A stretch of 64,000 nucleotides of DNA, from positions 167,570 to 231,569 of the forward strand of contig NMRB01000643.1 in assembly GCA_002633025.1 (NCBI GenBank), written 5' to 3'. This document shows, in pieces, positions 1 through 10,285 of the stretch (within the stretch, counting starts at the first letter, position 1; every line of letters begins with the position of its first letter). The notes under the pieces were generated by a model that saw nothing but the letters and a program-made list of their open reading frames with translations, had not been told where the DNA came from and did no database searches. The stretch is from Notospermus geniculatus (taxonomy: Eukaryota > Nemertea > Pilidiophora > Heteronemertea > Lineidae). The position numbers and the translations under genes are program-made.

Positions 1-416
1 ATCAAAAAATTTCAACGCTGTCGTGGAGTATGCTACAGTGCTAGATAAGCGTGGGTCTCAGAACTAGATCTGATTAACCTATGCTATTAACTCTCATGAC
101 AAGGGATTATCGCTTTTCCTTACATATATACCGCGAGTTGAATGAATACGTCTTTCTCTAATCTACTAGTATCATGCATAATACGACCCTATTATGGTTA
201 TCCCCTTGTTGGCAAGGATATTCATGGCATGACATGGTAAGTGACACTCGTAAGTATTTACCATTCAGCCAACGTCCACTGAATTGTTGCGGACGTAATT
301 CTCGACTGATTAATATTGTTGCATAGAGCTTCTCTTCCCTGCAGGGAGTGTTGTCTTCCCAAATACTTTTCAGGCGAAGACGCTCCTTAAAATCTTAAAA
401 TCTGTACACCACAGTT
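1..416. other. No gene or clear repeat recognised
   Basis: Both strands were read. There is no convincing coding exon, RNA gene or terminal inverted repeat. It ends at the TATA flank of the mariner-like foldback that starts at 421. Confidence 0.5.
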
Positions 417-420
417 TATA

Positions 421-976
421 CAGTGTGGTCCAAAAAACGCACAAGCATACTTCCACCAACCTCAGTCCCAAACCACTGGTATGAATGGATAGAGAATCTT
501 TCTAGAAGAAAAATAAGACCAAGATACCTCGATTCGGTCCAGTAGTTTTACCTCCAGAGCCATTTTTGTGAAGCAAAGTCAGTGGTCCTAACTACATGTA
601 CATTGTACATGTAACTTACCGGTGTACCGCGAATTCAGCGTGATTGATAAAGGGGATTAGTTTAAAAATAAAGTTTGATTTTCATGTTCTACATGTACCT
701 GTACTTCATTTTTTGTTTGACCTTTCCACAGGATAATCCTTTTGTCAGTTACAAGGCTACGCTATTGTGTACGCTCTTGATAGTTCTGTATGGAATTCAC
801 CAAGGGCCTCGACCTTGCATCACAAAATAGGGTCTGCAGCTTGAACCATTGGACCGAATCGGGATATCTTGGTGTCTTTTTTCTTCTAGAAAGATTCTCC
901 ATCCAATGCCATCAGTAGTTTTGGGCTCTGGGTATATAGTGGAAGTATGCTTGTGCGGTTTTTTTGGACCACCCTG
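421..976. mobile_element. Mariner-like foldback element, non-autonomous
   Basis: The two ends are imperfect inverted repeats of about 135 bp (about 421-550 against 836-976). The left end reads CAGTGTGGTCCAAAAAA and the right end TTTTTTGGACCACCCTG. Both are flanked by TATA (417-420 and 977-980), which fits a TA target duplication of the Tc1/mariner superfamily. No transposase reading frame is visible in the short interior. The family name is inferred from the end sequence and flank only. Confidence 0.65.
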
Positions 977-984
977 TATAAGAA

Positions 985-1110
985 GGCAGACCGCACAAAA
1001 AGTCCGATAGTGATTTCGGTGCCTGTCGGCGCCGGTTAAATGGGAAAATGCGTTTAACTACGGGGGGTGTAATTGCCGATAGCACTATCGGACTTTCTGT
1101 GCGGTCGGCC
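985..1110. mobile_element. Short palindromic MITE (GACCGCACA ends)
   Basis: The left arm starts GGCAGACCGCACA and the right arm ends TGTGCGGTCGGCC. The paired core includes AGTCCGATAGTG against CACTATCGGACT. It lies directly beside the mariner-like foldback. It has no coding capacity and its superfamily is unknown. Confidence 0.6.
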
Positions 1111-1733
1111 CTGGTCTGAGATACCGTTCCATCACCATCCTGAAGTATTAGATCAGGGAGCAAGCGGTAGAAGAACAACCACTGATTACCTCAGAATGTT
1201 CTCTCACTCGTTCTGCATTTGATTGGCCCAAAACCTGCTGCACCCAAGCTATCAATATTTTAGATACTTGTTGTTTCACGTGAATAAAGAAATGCATTAA
1301 AATGTAAAAACCGTCGCTGAACACTGTTTATTAAAATGTATGTATCGGAAATGTTGTCAAATCTGAACCGCAGTCAAAATTCTCTCTCTGTATAAAACAA
1401 GAGTAATTCAGGGCAAGTGTAGCCGAAGTATTGAAAAGTCCATCTACCTGTCATGCCATTGCAATGTCATTTAGTGTACATAAATAATTGTTTAATTGTT
1501 GACATAATAAACGATCCTCACATTCGTCAAGAGTTCCTCTATTTCATTTGTAACCGACATGTTTTACATTACGACTTCATATTTAATTTGGCCAACTCTG
1601 AAAGCGCGTATCCCACACTACTGCACGAGGCATTCAAAAAACGATTCATTTGAAAAAAAAACACAAATATTTCGACACTACAATGTATTTTAACACCTAC
1701 GCGCAAGAGAATAACTCACTGTTAAAGAAGCAC
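1111..1733. other. No gene recognised
   Basis: AT-rich sequence with short frames only, for example one of 66 codons at 1453-1653 that resembles no family I know. I see no splice-flanked exon and no repeat structure. Confidence 0.45.
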
Positions 1734-1987
1734 TGTATTTCTTCCCTATCCTGCAATAAACCTACCCGCGTTAAGGGCGACCTCTATTGATAATGTTGTT
1801 AAACTACCGCTTATTAACCTCACCCCCATGTAGTGTAACTCGCGTTCCTAGGACACCCACGTATATATTGCAATCGTACATTCTCCAACACTGGGGCGAA
1901 AGGCAAAACTACGGTATTGGAGAATGATGCAATCACCGCCGGTGGCGCCGGTTGTCGACAAAAAGTGGCAATATCGTGGCCCTTTAA
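1734..1987 (+). repeat. Dispersed repeat, copy 1 (pair with 5799-6048)
   Basis: This segment matches 5799-6048 in the same orientation over about 250 bp, including TTCTTCCCTATCCTGC at the start and TGGCGCCGGTTGTCGACA near the end. Divergence is moderate, with small indels. The copies part ways after CGTGGCCCTT, exactly where the next inverted-repeat element begins here. The GGCGCCGGTTGTCGA motif recurs near 14908. Confidence 0.7.
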
Positions 1988-2241
1988 AAAAATACGGTAG
2001 ATTTTACAGAAAAGTGCCTGCAGCAGAGTTCCCAGGACTATTCTGTAGATTCATAGGTATATTACTGAAGTTAATTTGGCAACTTTTCCTCCAACAGAGA
2101 GATTAGAATGAAGCATTGGTATCCAGTCAAAGTGTCGTAAGGCTCAGCAAATCTATGGTAATTTCACCAGTAAATTTTACAGAATAGTTCTGAGCACTCT
2201 GCTCCAGGCACTTTTTCTGTAAAATCTAAAGTATTTTTTAA
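1984..2241. mobile_element. MITE with about 60-bp inverted ends
   Basis: Left arm TTAAAAAAATAC followed by GGTAGATTTTACAGAAAA pairs with the right end, which reads TTTTCTGTAAAATC and then GTATTTTTTAA. The arms also share the GCAGAGT and ACTATTCTGTA blocks. No coding sequence. Related end sequence (ATTTTCTGTAAAATC) occurs near 6760. Confidence 0.65.
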
Positions 2242-2614
2242 CAGTGCTGTGTACGACTCACACTGCAAAAAGTTCAACGTAGAGAACAATGTAAGCTTAT
2301 AGATTCCTCCGAGCGTCACTTCATCAATTTGCTCAACCTGATATCAATGGTAAAATTTTAATTCCATCGACTTGAGTTAGTCATATGATGCATTTTCAGT
2401 GCATAACTTCGCAAGTTTGAAGTTTGCATGCCATTCGTTCGCACAAGATCTAAAGAAAAAAGTTGTTCTTGCGAAAGTAAAAGCAACGGTAACAATTTAA
2501 ATTTATTTGTAGGCACGGCAAATATAAACGGATACTGGGTACCATTTACAATGTATAAAGGTTTTAACCTGTTTGGTTACCCAATGGGCACATCTATTTT
2601 ACTTTGTAAGACGA

Positions 2615-3080
2615 TATAAGCTGTGGTTACACTACATAAATCTCCGTGCTTTCCCCGGGGATTTTGCGGTTACACCTGTAAATCGCCGGGTCTAAATAGA
2701 CCCGTGTCTGAAATCCCCGTGCTTATTAGCCCCAGCGATATCGAAGGGGCAACGCCAGGGCTATTTTAAGCACGGAGATTCTATGTAGTGTAACCGCAAA
2801 ATCCCCGTGTCTATTTCTAGTTCCACACACCCCGACAGACGGCGATGCAAATTGATGAGTGAAGCGCATGCGTATAGGCTATTTCACGCCTCCAGCGGCC
2901 ACTTAATTATGCAGAGTTGCCTACATGCAGTGCCCCTATCGCCGGGATACGGAACTTATTACCAATCGCATTTTAAGTAGTGTAACCGCTCGCCGTGTCA
3001 ACGCCGTGTTTTTTCTGGTTCGGAAAAACCCCGTGTCTCAAAAACCCCGGGGATTTTGGATAGGTGTAACCACGGCTATA
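2615..3080. mobile_element. MITE with GTGGTTACAC ends
   Basis: The left end TATAAGCTGTGGTTACAC pairs with the right end GTGTAACCACGGCTATA. CCCCGGGGATTTTG and related blocks recur inside on both strands, so it is also subterminally repetitive. Length is about 466 bp. The small frames inside are by-products of the repeat. Confidence 0.7.
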
Positions 3081-3159
3081 GATTCCGACTTTGTACTCAC
3101 GAAACTTAACAAACTAAACAAACTATACCCTGCCATTAAAAATAATGGGCCGTATGCAT

Positions 3160-3505
3160 TTACTTCTAGCAAAAGCAAAAAGTAAAAGCAGTTGCTTAAA
3201 GCCAAAAGTAAAAGTAAAAGCAATTACTTGGTTTCATATGCATAACCTTTTACTTCTACTTCAAAGCAAATGCTTATACTTGACAAGCATTTGCTTGTTT
3301 ACCAAAGGTTCTACAGTTGGAGCAATTGCTCAGTATTATGAGTATTATGCATATGAATTCTAGCATTTGCTAGAAAGGAACAAGTAAATAGAAACTGCTT
3401 TTTCTAATAGCAATTGCTTTTTAGCGAAAGCATTAACTTTGGGTTTTATGCATACGGATGGAATTGCTTCAATTTTCAAGTAAAAAGCATTTGCTTTTTT
3501 ATGCA
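3160..3505. repeat. Degenerate array of AGCAATTGCT / AAGCATTTGCTT palindromes
   Basis: About 345 bp of AT-rich sequence is built from AAAAGTAAAAGC runs and short palindromes such as AGCAATTGCT, AAGCATTTGCTT and AGCATTTGCT at irregular spacing. ATGCATA and CATATGCAT also recur. It is not a simple tandem repeat of constant period. No gene lies near it. Confidence 0.6.
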
Positions 3506-4446
3506 TGTGGACCACTCTTCTTCTGGCGTTGTGCATTGGATTATTCGGCCGCTCACGTTGAGTGATCAGGAAGCTTTGAGCAATGTGCTCATCCGGCCAT
3601 CCTGAAAGATCTCAAAAAGTCGGATGTGCTGAAGAAAATGGATGTGGGTAGCCTATAGCAGCTGCATCAACTTAATAACAAATTCACTGTTCTACCACTG
3701 CATACAGGCAGGTGGGTGAATTGGGGGAAAATAGTCTTATCTGCTCCAGGTCTACTTGGTGAAATTGGTTTTAAAATTAATGCAACGACGCCTTCAGCTT
3801 TTACTCTTACGTCGACTGGCAGTAATTTTTTCGTTCAAAAGCCACATCCCCATTGGTGGGCAGGCAGCAGCTTATGAAAAGCACGATAGAGGAAGTTTCG
3901 TCACCAAGCCATAAAGCCAAACCTATACCACTCGCCACATTTTGAAAGTAAGTGATTACAGATACCGGAAGAAATGGACCGGAATAACATAAAATTGCAC
4001 TCAGGACCAAGCCTGTGTTCATGGAAACGACTTAATCAAATGAAAATATGTATTGGTATCATGGTATCAATCATGACATACCAATCATGACATCTTCGTA
4101 CATGAAGTATCAAACAGGTAATTTCAGATGCAACTGTATAGCCCGTTCTGAATCAACCAATGACAGCAATATATTCATGACAAACCCGCACTTGTATGCA
4201 TACATGTATATTCTTCCACTCAGCTCTTCAGAAGTTACCATCAAGGTGTCTTATGGTACAGCCGAGAAATTTCAATGATTTTGGGTCCCCCGGCGGAGCC
4301 TTGCGTGGGCTGGGTCAAATTGCCGACATGGCGGTGTTTTTGCGCGCAGTCATCATTGATGTGCACTTGGTAGCTAATGCTTCAATGATTTCTACAGAAA
4401 GATACAGTAGAAAAACTCTGCGGGATCCCCAGCCTAAAAAGAGGGT
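3506..4446. other. No gene recognised
   Basis: Frames up to about 125 codons are present (4196-4573) but the longest runs into the palindromic element that follows and resembles no known family. No exon with paired splice sites was identified. Confidence 0.4.
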
Positions 4447-4568
4447 GTTTTCGCAAAGCCCCCGAAACGCCAACGGGAATGTCTATCCTTTTGTTCGGTG
4501 CTCTCTTCGTATCATCGAACAATGGGTTTGGCGTTCGCGTTGGCGTTTCGGGGGCTTTGCGAAAACTC
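4447..4568. mobile_element. GTTTTCGCAAAGCC palindromic element, copy a
   Basis: The left arm GTTTTCGCAAAGCCCCCGAA and a right arm ending TTTGCGAAAAC form a hairpin of roughly 35-bp arms around a loop carrying GTTCGGTGCTCTCTTCG. It is one of five copies in the window (also 4690, 5042, 26969 and 27717). The short length, near-perfect arms and lack of coding sequence fit a MITE or foldback element. Confidence 0.75.
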
Positions 4569-4646
4569 CCTAAGGATTGTCCATTTGCGGGCAACCAACA
4601 TTGTATTGTTCACTATCAGCCTGATAAATAATTTGCGCACCCTTAA

Positions 4647-4834
4647 AAGTTACGGGGGCTTTGTGGATAAGGCCACAGGGTCCTTATTCGAGTTTTCGCA
4701 AAGCCCCGAAACGCCAACGCGAACATCTATCCTCTTGTTCGGTGCCTTCTTCGCGGCATCGAACAATGGGATTGGCGTTCGTGTTGGCGTTTCGGGGGCT
4801 TTGCGAAAACTCTGTATTACGAAGCCCCCGTAAC
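4647..4834. mobile_element. GTTACGGGGGCTTTGTG palindrome interrupted by copy b
   Basis: AAGTTACGGGGGCTTTGTG at the left and CGAAGCCCCCGTAACTT at the right are inverted repeats. The GTTTTCGCAAAGCC hairpin copy b (4690-4812) sits between them. A simpler version of the outer palindrome, without the inner hairpin, is seen at 4918-4980. This suggests that one hairpin element entered another. Confidence 0.6.
4690..4812. mobile_element. GTTTTCGCAAAGCC palindromic element, copy b
   Basis: GAGTTTTCGCAAAGCC at the left end and its complement ending GCGAAAACTC at 4812. The loop carries GTTCGGTGCCTTCTTCG, close to the loop of copy a. It is nested between the arms of a different palindrome (4647-4834). 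Confidence 0.75.
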
Positions 4835-4917
4835 TTATACGGAGTGCGTAAACTATCGTCAGTTTGCGGGCAACCTATTGTTCACTATCAGCCTGACAAA
4901 GGATTTGCGCATAGCCT

Positions 4918-4980
4918 TAAAAGTTACGGGGTTTTGTGAATAAGGTCCCAGGGTCCTTATTCACGAAGCCGCCGTAACCA
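4918..4980. repeat. Uninterrupted GTTACGGGG / CCGTAAC palindrome
   Basis: The sequence runs AAAGTTACGGGGTTTTGTG, then GAATAAGGTCCCAGGGTCCTT, then the complement ATTCACGAAGCCGCCGTAAC. It is the empty form of the outer palindrome at 4647-4834. Confidence 0.6.
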
Positions 4981-5041
4981 GTAACTTCACGGAAAGGGTT
5001 TGCGTACCTTACAAGTTTCGGGTGCTTTGTGCATGAATAGG

Positions 5042-5165
5042 GAGTTTTCGCAAAGCCCCCGAAACGCCAACGCGAAAGCCAAACCCATTGTTCGATGTCA
5101 CGAAGAGAGCACTGAACAAAAGGATAGACGTTCGCGTTGGCGTTTCGGGGGCCTTGCGAAAACTC
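5042..5165. mobile_element. GTTTTCGCAAAGCC palindromic element, copy c
   Basis: Starts GAGTTTTCGCAAAGCCCCCG and ends TTGCGAAAACTC. The loop is in the opposite orientation to copy a: AAAGCCAAACCCATTGTTCG here corresponds to the complement of the copy a loop. Small frames over the hairpin are not genes. Confidence 0.75.
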
Positions 5166-5798
5166 TCTAATAAGGTCCCAGGTTACTTGTGTTGGCCTAA
5201 CCCATTCTTCATTATCACCTGGAGCGTCAGGAGCCGGATTGGCTCATTGTCAGTTCCCTTGCTATGGCAACTCTAACATTGATTTCCGATTATTCTTTTT
5301 TTCGCTCTGCGATCTTCATGCAAGTCAGACTGGAAGCAATACCTTCTGATGTTTATATCATGAAATCGAACCCTGTACAAGGACCGGACGTGTACTTTCA
5401 AACACTCCTTCATCCGTTGTTGTTGAACGACAAGTGACAGAGTCAATAAAAGAAAAGGATGTTATATTTGTTTTGTTGGAGCAAGCGGCTGTTAGATTTC
5501 ACCACATCTCTCTATAGGCGATTGATCAAAGTATCCCCGGGAAAGGAATCGACCAAAACTCTTTGTTTGCGGATATGAAGTCTGCGCCAAGTGGTGCCGA
5601 ATCGAGACTGTGGCTTCGATTGCCGATCGGCCCAACTTCCGGGGATGGAGGGGAGGTTCTCTTCGACAGCGCAGGCTTGCTTCTTAACTAACATTGCCGA
5701 ATCTTCGGCAGAGCCAAAAATAGCGAGGTTTCGCAAATCTGAGAAACACGAAGTACATGTACGAAATACGAAATTCAAGTTCACATCCAGGACTTAAT
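5166..5798. other. No gene; partial inverted-repeat arm near the end
   Basis: No coding exon recognised. At about 5725-5790 the sequence AGGTTTCGCAAATCTGAGAA continues into CGAAGTACATGTACGAAATACGAAATT, which matches one arm of the element at 6477-7040. It is therefore probably a solo arm. Confidence 0.45.
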
Positions 5799-6048
5799 GT
5801 ATTTCTTCCCTATCCTGCGCTATACCCGCGTAAGGAAGACCTCTATTGACAATGCTGTTAAACTACTGCTTATCAACCCCGCCCCATGTAGAGTAACTCT
5901 CGTTCCTAGGGTATCCACGTATGGATTGTATTGTAATCATACATTCTCCAACACTGGGGCGAAAGGCAAAACTACGTATTGGAGAATGATGCAATCACCG
6001 CCGGTGGCGCCGGCTGTCGACAAAAAGTAGAAATATCGTGGCCCTTCA
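5799..6048 (+). repeat. Dispersed repeat, copy 2 (pair with 1734-1987)
   Basis: Same orientation as copy 1 with moderate divergence. It shares CATTCTCCAACACTGGGGCG and TGGAGAATGATGCAATCACC with copy 1. It diverges after ATCGTGGCCCTT, where copy 1 runs into a MITE. Confidence 0.7.
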
Positions 6049-6476
6049 AGTGGAATGGCAAACAAGTGCAGCTGCGACAGAACGTGTATTCTCTGCATAC
6101 ATTAGTACAGCTGTAGTAAAGCAATATGACAACCACCAGGCATGTTCTGGAGGGGATAAAAGTGTCAAGTGTTGATTCAAGGGCAATAGCCATACTTGTT
6201 CGCCTCCATATCGACCATCAGTAATAATGATCGATGGATCCAATTTTCAAACAGAAGGTATTAACACGATACCTGCCTTTACAAGATTCAGTAACATGAT
6301 ACGTTTCACATGTCGCAGTTTATGCACGTTGTGCACGGGATCTGGCGACATGTAGTGGGCCTAGGTCCCTACATGTACATGTAAGTACCGCATGGCCGGT
6401 GCAAAGCTTCCCGATACTTTCCCTTACCAATCACTCATACATGTAGGTTGGAATATTAGTGAGGTTTCGAGTTGGA

Positions 6477-7040
6477 ATATTAGTGAGGTTTCGCAAATCT
6501 CTCGAAAGACGAGGTACGAAATACAAAATTGGACTTTTCCATGACGTAGTGTAGACCTATGTCAGGAGATGGTTGGTACCGCAAATATCGCCTGTTGCAA
6601 GAGCGTCTTTTATGGGTGGCGTCCACTAGAGCGCCGACAAGATTAGGAAGGGTTGCGGAAGCAAATTATGCCATTTCGGCATCCTTTCCGCGTCAGTCGC
6701 GAAANTTTAACAACAGATTTTTTGGAGTATTTATGAATTACAGCACGATTCTGTAAAATATTTTCTGTAAAATCTTCTGTTTTTTCTAACAGTGTAGGTT
6801 TTAGCGAGAGCGTCTTCGTAGATATACGAAGTGGAGATTTAAAAATTCAAGATGCACCATTAGGCCTATATATAATTCTTTCGTCTTACATGGTATGCTA
6901 GAAGACTGACGCACTGACAGTAGGGGCATTTGAGGTACCAACCATCTCCTGACATACATTACATGTACGTCATGGAAATGAAGTCCAATTTCGTATTTCG
7001 TACTTCGTGTTTCGTCAGATTTGCGAAATCTCCCTATTAT
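6477..7040. mobile_element. Element with about 100-bp inverted ends
   Basis: The left arm (TTTCGCAAATCTCTCGAAAG and onward to CAGGAGATGGTTGGTACC) pairs over about 100 bp with the right arm ending GCGAAATCTCCCTATTAT. It contains the single N at 6705. Part of the interior (AATATCGCCTGTTGCAAGAG) recurs at about 15701. The sequence just left of it holds a direct repeat of GTTGGAATATTAGTGAGG. No transposase is visible. Confidence 0.7.
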
Positions 7041-8586
7041 AACGCTACCAACGTCGAAAAAAGTGATGCACTGCGATCTGATTGATACGACTCAAATCAC
7101 GAGAAGTGTTGCAATTTCAGCGCCCTCCTCTCAAACCAGTTTCTCCCCCATTTGATATTTCATCAATGTTTTCATTGCGAGTTATCTTCCGCTATATTTT
7201 TTCCTCTTTCATAAATTGCACTTTAATGACAAAGAGGATCGAGATCGACAACAGGATATTACGCTACGATGCGAAGGAGTCATTGTAGGCAATTAAGTTC
7301 GCGGAGTATCAATACCCACTGTCATCCAATGGAGGTGTGACTGGAATGAATGCCAAGGAACAAAGTTTAATTCAGTTATGTAGTTAAACCGAAAATTCAT
7401 GTGCGAGTTTATGAATTTTTGGTCAAATGTAGTGTATGTTGTTGGTTTCGTAAAGGAAATATCAGATACTTGTGAGCGTAATGCCCCGAGTAGTTGAAGG
7501 GAAAACAATAGGCAGGTTCAGATAACGTTCCGAGTCTCGACTCCGATTCCAGCGGATTCCTTTTTTGGGAACCACGTCATCACATACAACGGGGTTTTCC
7601 AAAGCAATGGTGTTTACTCATTCAGGAGAACGAATAGAACCCGCCTGGGTGGTAAATTTATCTCCGACTTGAAAAATCCGAATTTTAGCACCTCGGGGTC
7701 GGAGCGGGAGTGGGAGTCGGACCAGATCTTAACCTAGCTAGTGGTGACGTCAATGCAGGAACAAACTTCAGTAACACAGAATGGAGAAAAAGTGATGAAA
7801 AACGCCTTCCCTCTACCAGGTGCACAATGATAAGGAACATCAGCACGGACATGTGAAGAACCAGCGGCTGCACTCATTGGAAACCACGAAATTTCCTCTT
7901 CTTTCGGTTGATGTGGTACAAAAATAGAGGAACCAATAGTTACGGTCTAGAGATAAAACCAAGACACGGCCATGCTTTGATTGAGTGCATATACCTCTAT
8001 TGTCAAGGGTTATTGATTTGCTTTGTCCAAGGGAGTTGGTAAGGAACGACCATAATGCCATCCGTGTTATCAAAACACGACAGATCCCGTCCGATCGGAT
8101 AAGTAGCATGAGCAGAATAAGGCGGACGGGTCGATGGTCTCCCGCGAAGTATCTAATGCCCCCAATCACACTGAGCTAGTTCTCAGTACGTTCTTGAAAA
8201 TTTTGCCGAACGGGCTCAAACTGTGTGCGAACGGAGTGGACGATGAAATCCTCGAAATTCGTGGCTAATCAGGTTGAAAAATATGCTGAATGTCACAAAT
8301 TCAGAGAATCATGTAAGAATTGTACGAATAAGGTAGGCTACCGTGTACGACTCACAAATATTCATGCCCGATTTGTACTTAATTGATTCGTATTTAAATA
8401 CATTCGGGACATTCATGCCTGTTTCGGGATGTTTTTGGCGTGGGTCTTCGATGCCCCGCTTTCACTGAAGCTACGAATGTCCCGAATTGGAAATTTGTCT
8501 GGTTTGTATATAATTCTCAAACGTTTCTTGCAGTTCCTAAATGATTCTTAATCTATGTCATGACGACTGACGAAGGAGTGACAAAA
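7041..8586. other. No gene recognised
   Basis: Frames up to 109 codons occur (7840-8169 minus) but none shows a known domain or supported splice boundaries. A short inverted pair TTCGGGACATTC / GAATGTCCCGAA lies at about 8403-8484. Confidence 0.4.
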
Positions 8587-9018
8587 GGCCCCTTTCGCGA
8601 TTCGAAAGTCGGCCATTTTGGAACCGAGGGTCAAAACAATGGGAAAATGCAGTAAGTTTTGGCAGAATTTTCAGAAATAACTGTCAGAAACACTTGAAAT
8701 TTGGCAGACATGTTATGAGGCCCAATTCATTGAGAAACATATGAAAAAAATTGTGTGACTCGATCGACTTTTGAAGATTTCTGCAAGTTTTCTTCAACTG
8801 AACAATAGACGGTTTAAATTTGTCTGTTTTCCACCTATTGTTCAGGTGCAGAAAATCACCAATTTCTCGAAAAATTTATCGATGACACCCAATTTTTTTC
8901 TCTCAGTGCCAATTTTTTTCGCACAGTTCTCAATGGTGTCAACTGTGGCAATCAGCGCATGTCTGCCAAATTTCAAGCATTTCTGACAGTTACTTCTGCA
9001 ATTTCTGGCAAAACGTAA

Positions 9019-9806
9019 AGGCCCGTGTACACTATCAACATTTCAAGACACATGTCGCGACACATGTGTCCGACACAGGTGGACACAGAAAGTTTGCCAC
9101 TGTATACACTAGACACATGTCGGGACACATGTCGCGACACATGTTGGGACACATGTTGTTAAAAAAATGAGCGGGAAAGCAGTGTTTTGGAGAGAAGATG
9201 GACGATGGGAAAAGAAGATGTGATGTGTGCCTACATCATGGCTCTAATGCTATGCAGCCATTAGGCCTAGGGGTAGGCCTAGTAGGCCTAGGCCCTAGGC
9301 AGGCCTAACAATCGAAATCGCCCCAGCTGCTGGCCGATCACGGACTACTAGGCCTATTGATCTTACCACTGTGAGTTGTATCGAGCATTTTCCCGATCTC
9401 TTGCAGCATAGCATTTCGCAGGTTTTTGTCCTTGTAGGCTTCGACTGAACGTCCAACAAACAAGGACAACCTTCCCACATTTTTATGAGTTCTCCCACCT
9501 TGACATTTGACCATTCCATTAGCCCGGGTAGGCCTTCCTCACAGTCACACTGCCATTTTGTCCAAGTCACATGACTACCAGTAGATCAGCTGACTTGAAC
9601 ATGATTTCTGATTGGTTAGAGCTTGGACACATGTCGTCAAAAAATTGATTCTGCAATTAATTTACGACATGTGTCGACACATGTTGGGACACATGTTATG
9701 CTAATATTTTAGCTCTGTACACACTGTCAACATTTCCAGCAACACGGTGTGTCGGACACATGTGTCCCGACATGTGTCTTGAAATGTTGATAGTGTACAC
9801 AGGCCT
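9019..9806. mobile_element. Harbinger-like element, non-autonomous, 788 bp
   Basis: The ends are inverted repeats: AGGCCCGTGTACACTATC at the left and GATAGTGTACACAGGCCT at the right, followed inward by many GACACATGT repeats. It is flanked by TAA on both sides (9016-9018 and 9807-9809). The opposite arm of the host palindrome shows a single TAA at the matching point, so this is a genuine 3-bp target duplication, as in the PIF/Harbinger superfamily. The interior carries a MADF-domain exon on the minus strand (9367-9519) but no visible DDE transposase. Harbinger elements normally encode a second, DNA-binding Myb/MADF-type protein, so the exon is probably a relic of that gene. Confidence 0.75.
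9367..9519 (-). pseudogene. MADF-domain first exon, one-base frameshift
   Basis: On the minus strand an ATG at 9519 opens a frame reading MEWSNVKVGELIKMWEG, followed by a cysteine/proline and a LLDVQS block. These are the first half of a MADF domain (helix 1, the conserved tryptophan, then the xxPxLxD segment). About 30 codons in, the frame shifts by one base. The next frame continues the domain with AYKDKNLRNAMLQEIGKML. The exon ends at a good donor (CAGTG|GTAAGA). The frameshift lies at TCGAAGCCTAC, where one missing base explains it. MADF domains bind DNA in Adf-1 type factors and in Harbinger accessory proteins. Whether the frameshift is real or a sequencing error cannot be told here. Confidence 0.7.
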
Positions 9807-10050
9807 TAATGCATGTTCCCATTTGTTTTGTCCCTCAGGCCTCAGTGCCGAAATGGCCGACTTTCGAAAGGGGCCATATAGACCTCGGCCAACTGTTTTG
9901 TGAGACAACCAAGACCAACCCAGGTCTCCACTATAAGCCTAGGCCTAGGCCTTGGCCTACCGTACGCCTCGAGGCCTAGGCCTAGGCCCACGCATTGCAC
10001 TTGCAGATCTGAGGCTACTGTAGGCCCCCAGCAGTCCTAGCCTTGGCTAA

Positions 10051-10285
10051 AGGCCTATGTACACTGTCAACATTTCAGGACACATGTGTCCGACACAGAT
10101 GGACACAGAAATTTTGTCCCTGTATACACTAGACACATGTCGGGACACATGTTGCGACACAGTGTTGGGACACATGTTGCCAAAATTTTTGCTCTGTACA
10201 CACTGTCAACATTTCCAGCAACACGGTGTGTCGGACACATGTATCCCGACATGTGTCTTGAAATGTTGATAGTGTACATAGGCCT
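10051..10285. mobile_element. Short relative of the Harbinger-like element, 235 bp
   Basis: Left end AGGCCTATGTACACTGTC and right end TAGTGTACATAGGCCT match the ends of the 788-bp element, as do the internal GACACATGT repeats. The centre with the MADF exon is missing, as expected of a deletion derivative. Flanks are TAA (10048-10050) and TTA (10286-10288), one base apart, so the target duplication is imperfect. Confidence 0.7.

Larger units (their letters stand above)
8587..9875. mobile_element. Palindromic element (GGCCCCTTTCG ends) with a nested insertion
   Basis: The left arm starts GGCCCCTTTCG and continues through AAAGTCGGCCATTTTGG, CAAAACAATGGGAAAATGCA and CTGTCAGAAA. The right arm is its diverged complement, ending CGAAAGGGGCC. 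The right arm is split by a 788-bp element (9019-9806). With the insert and one copy of its TAA target duplication removed, the right arm aligns with the left arm across the insertion point. The host element is then about 500 bp and almost wholly palindromic. No coding sequence belongs to it. Confidence 0.75.
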
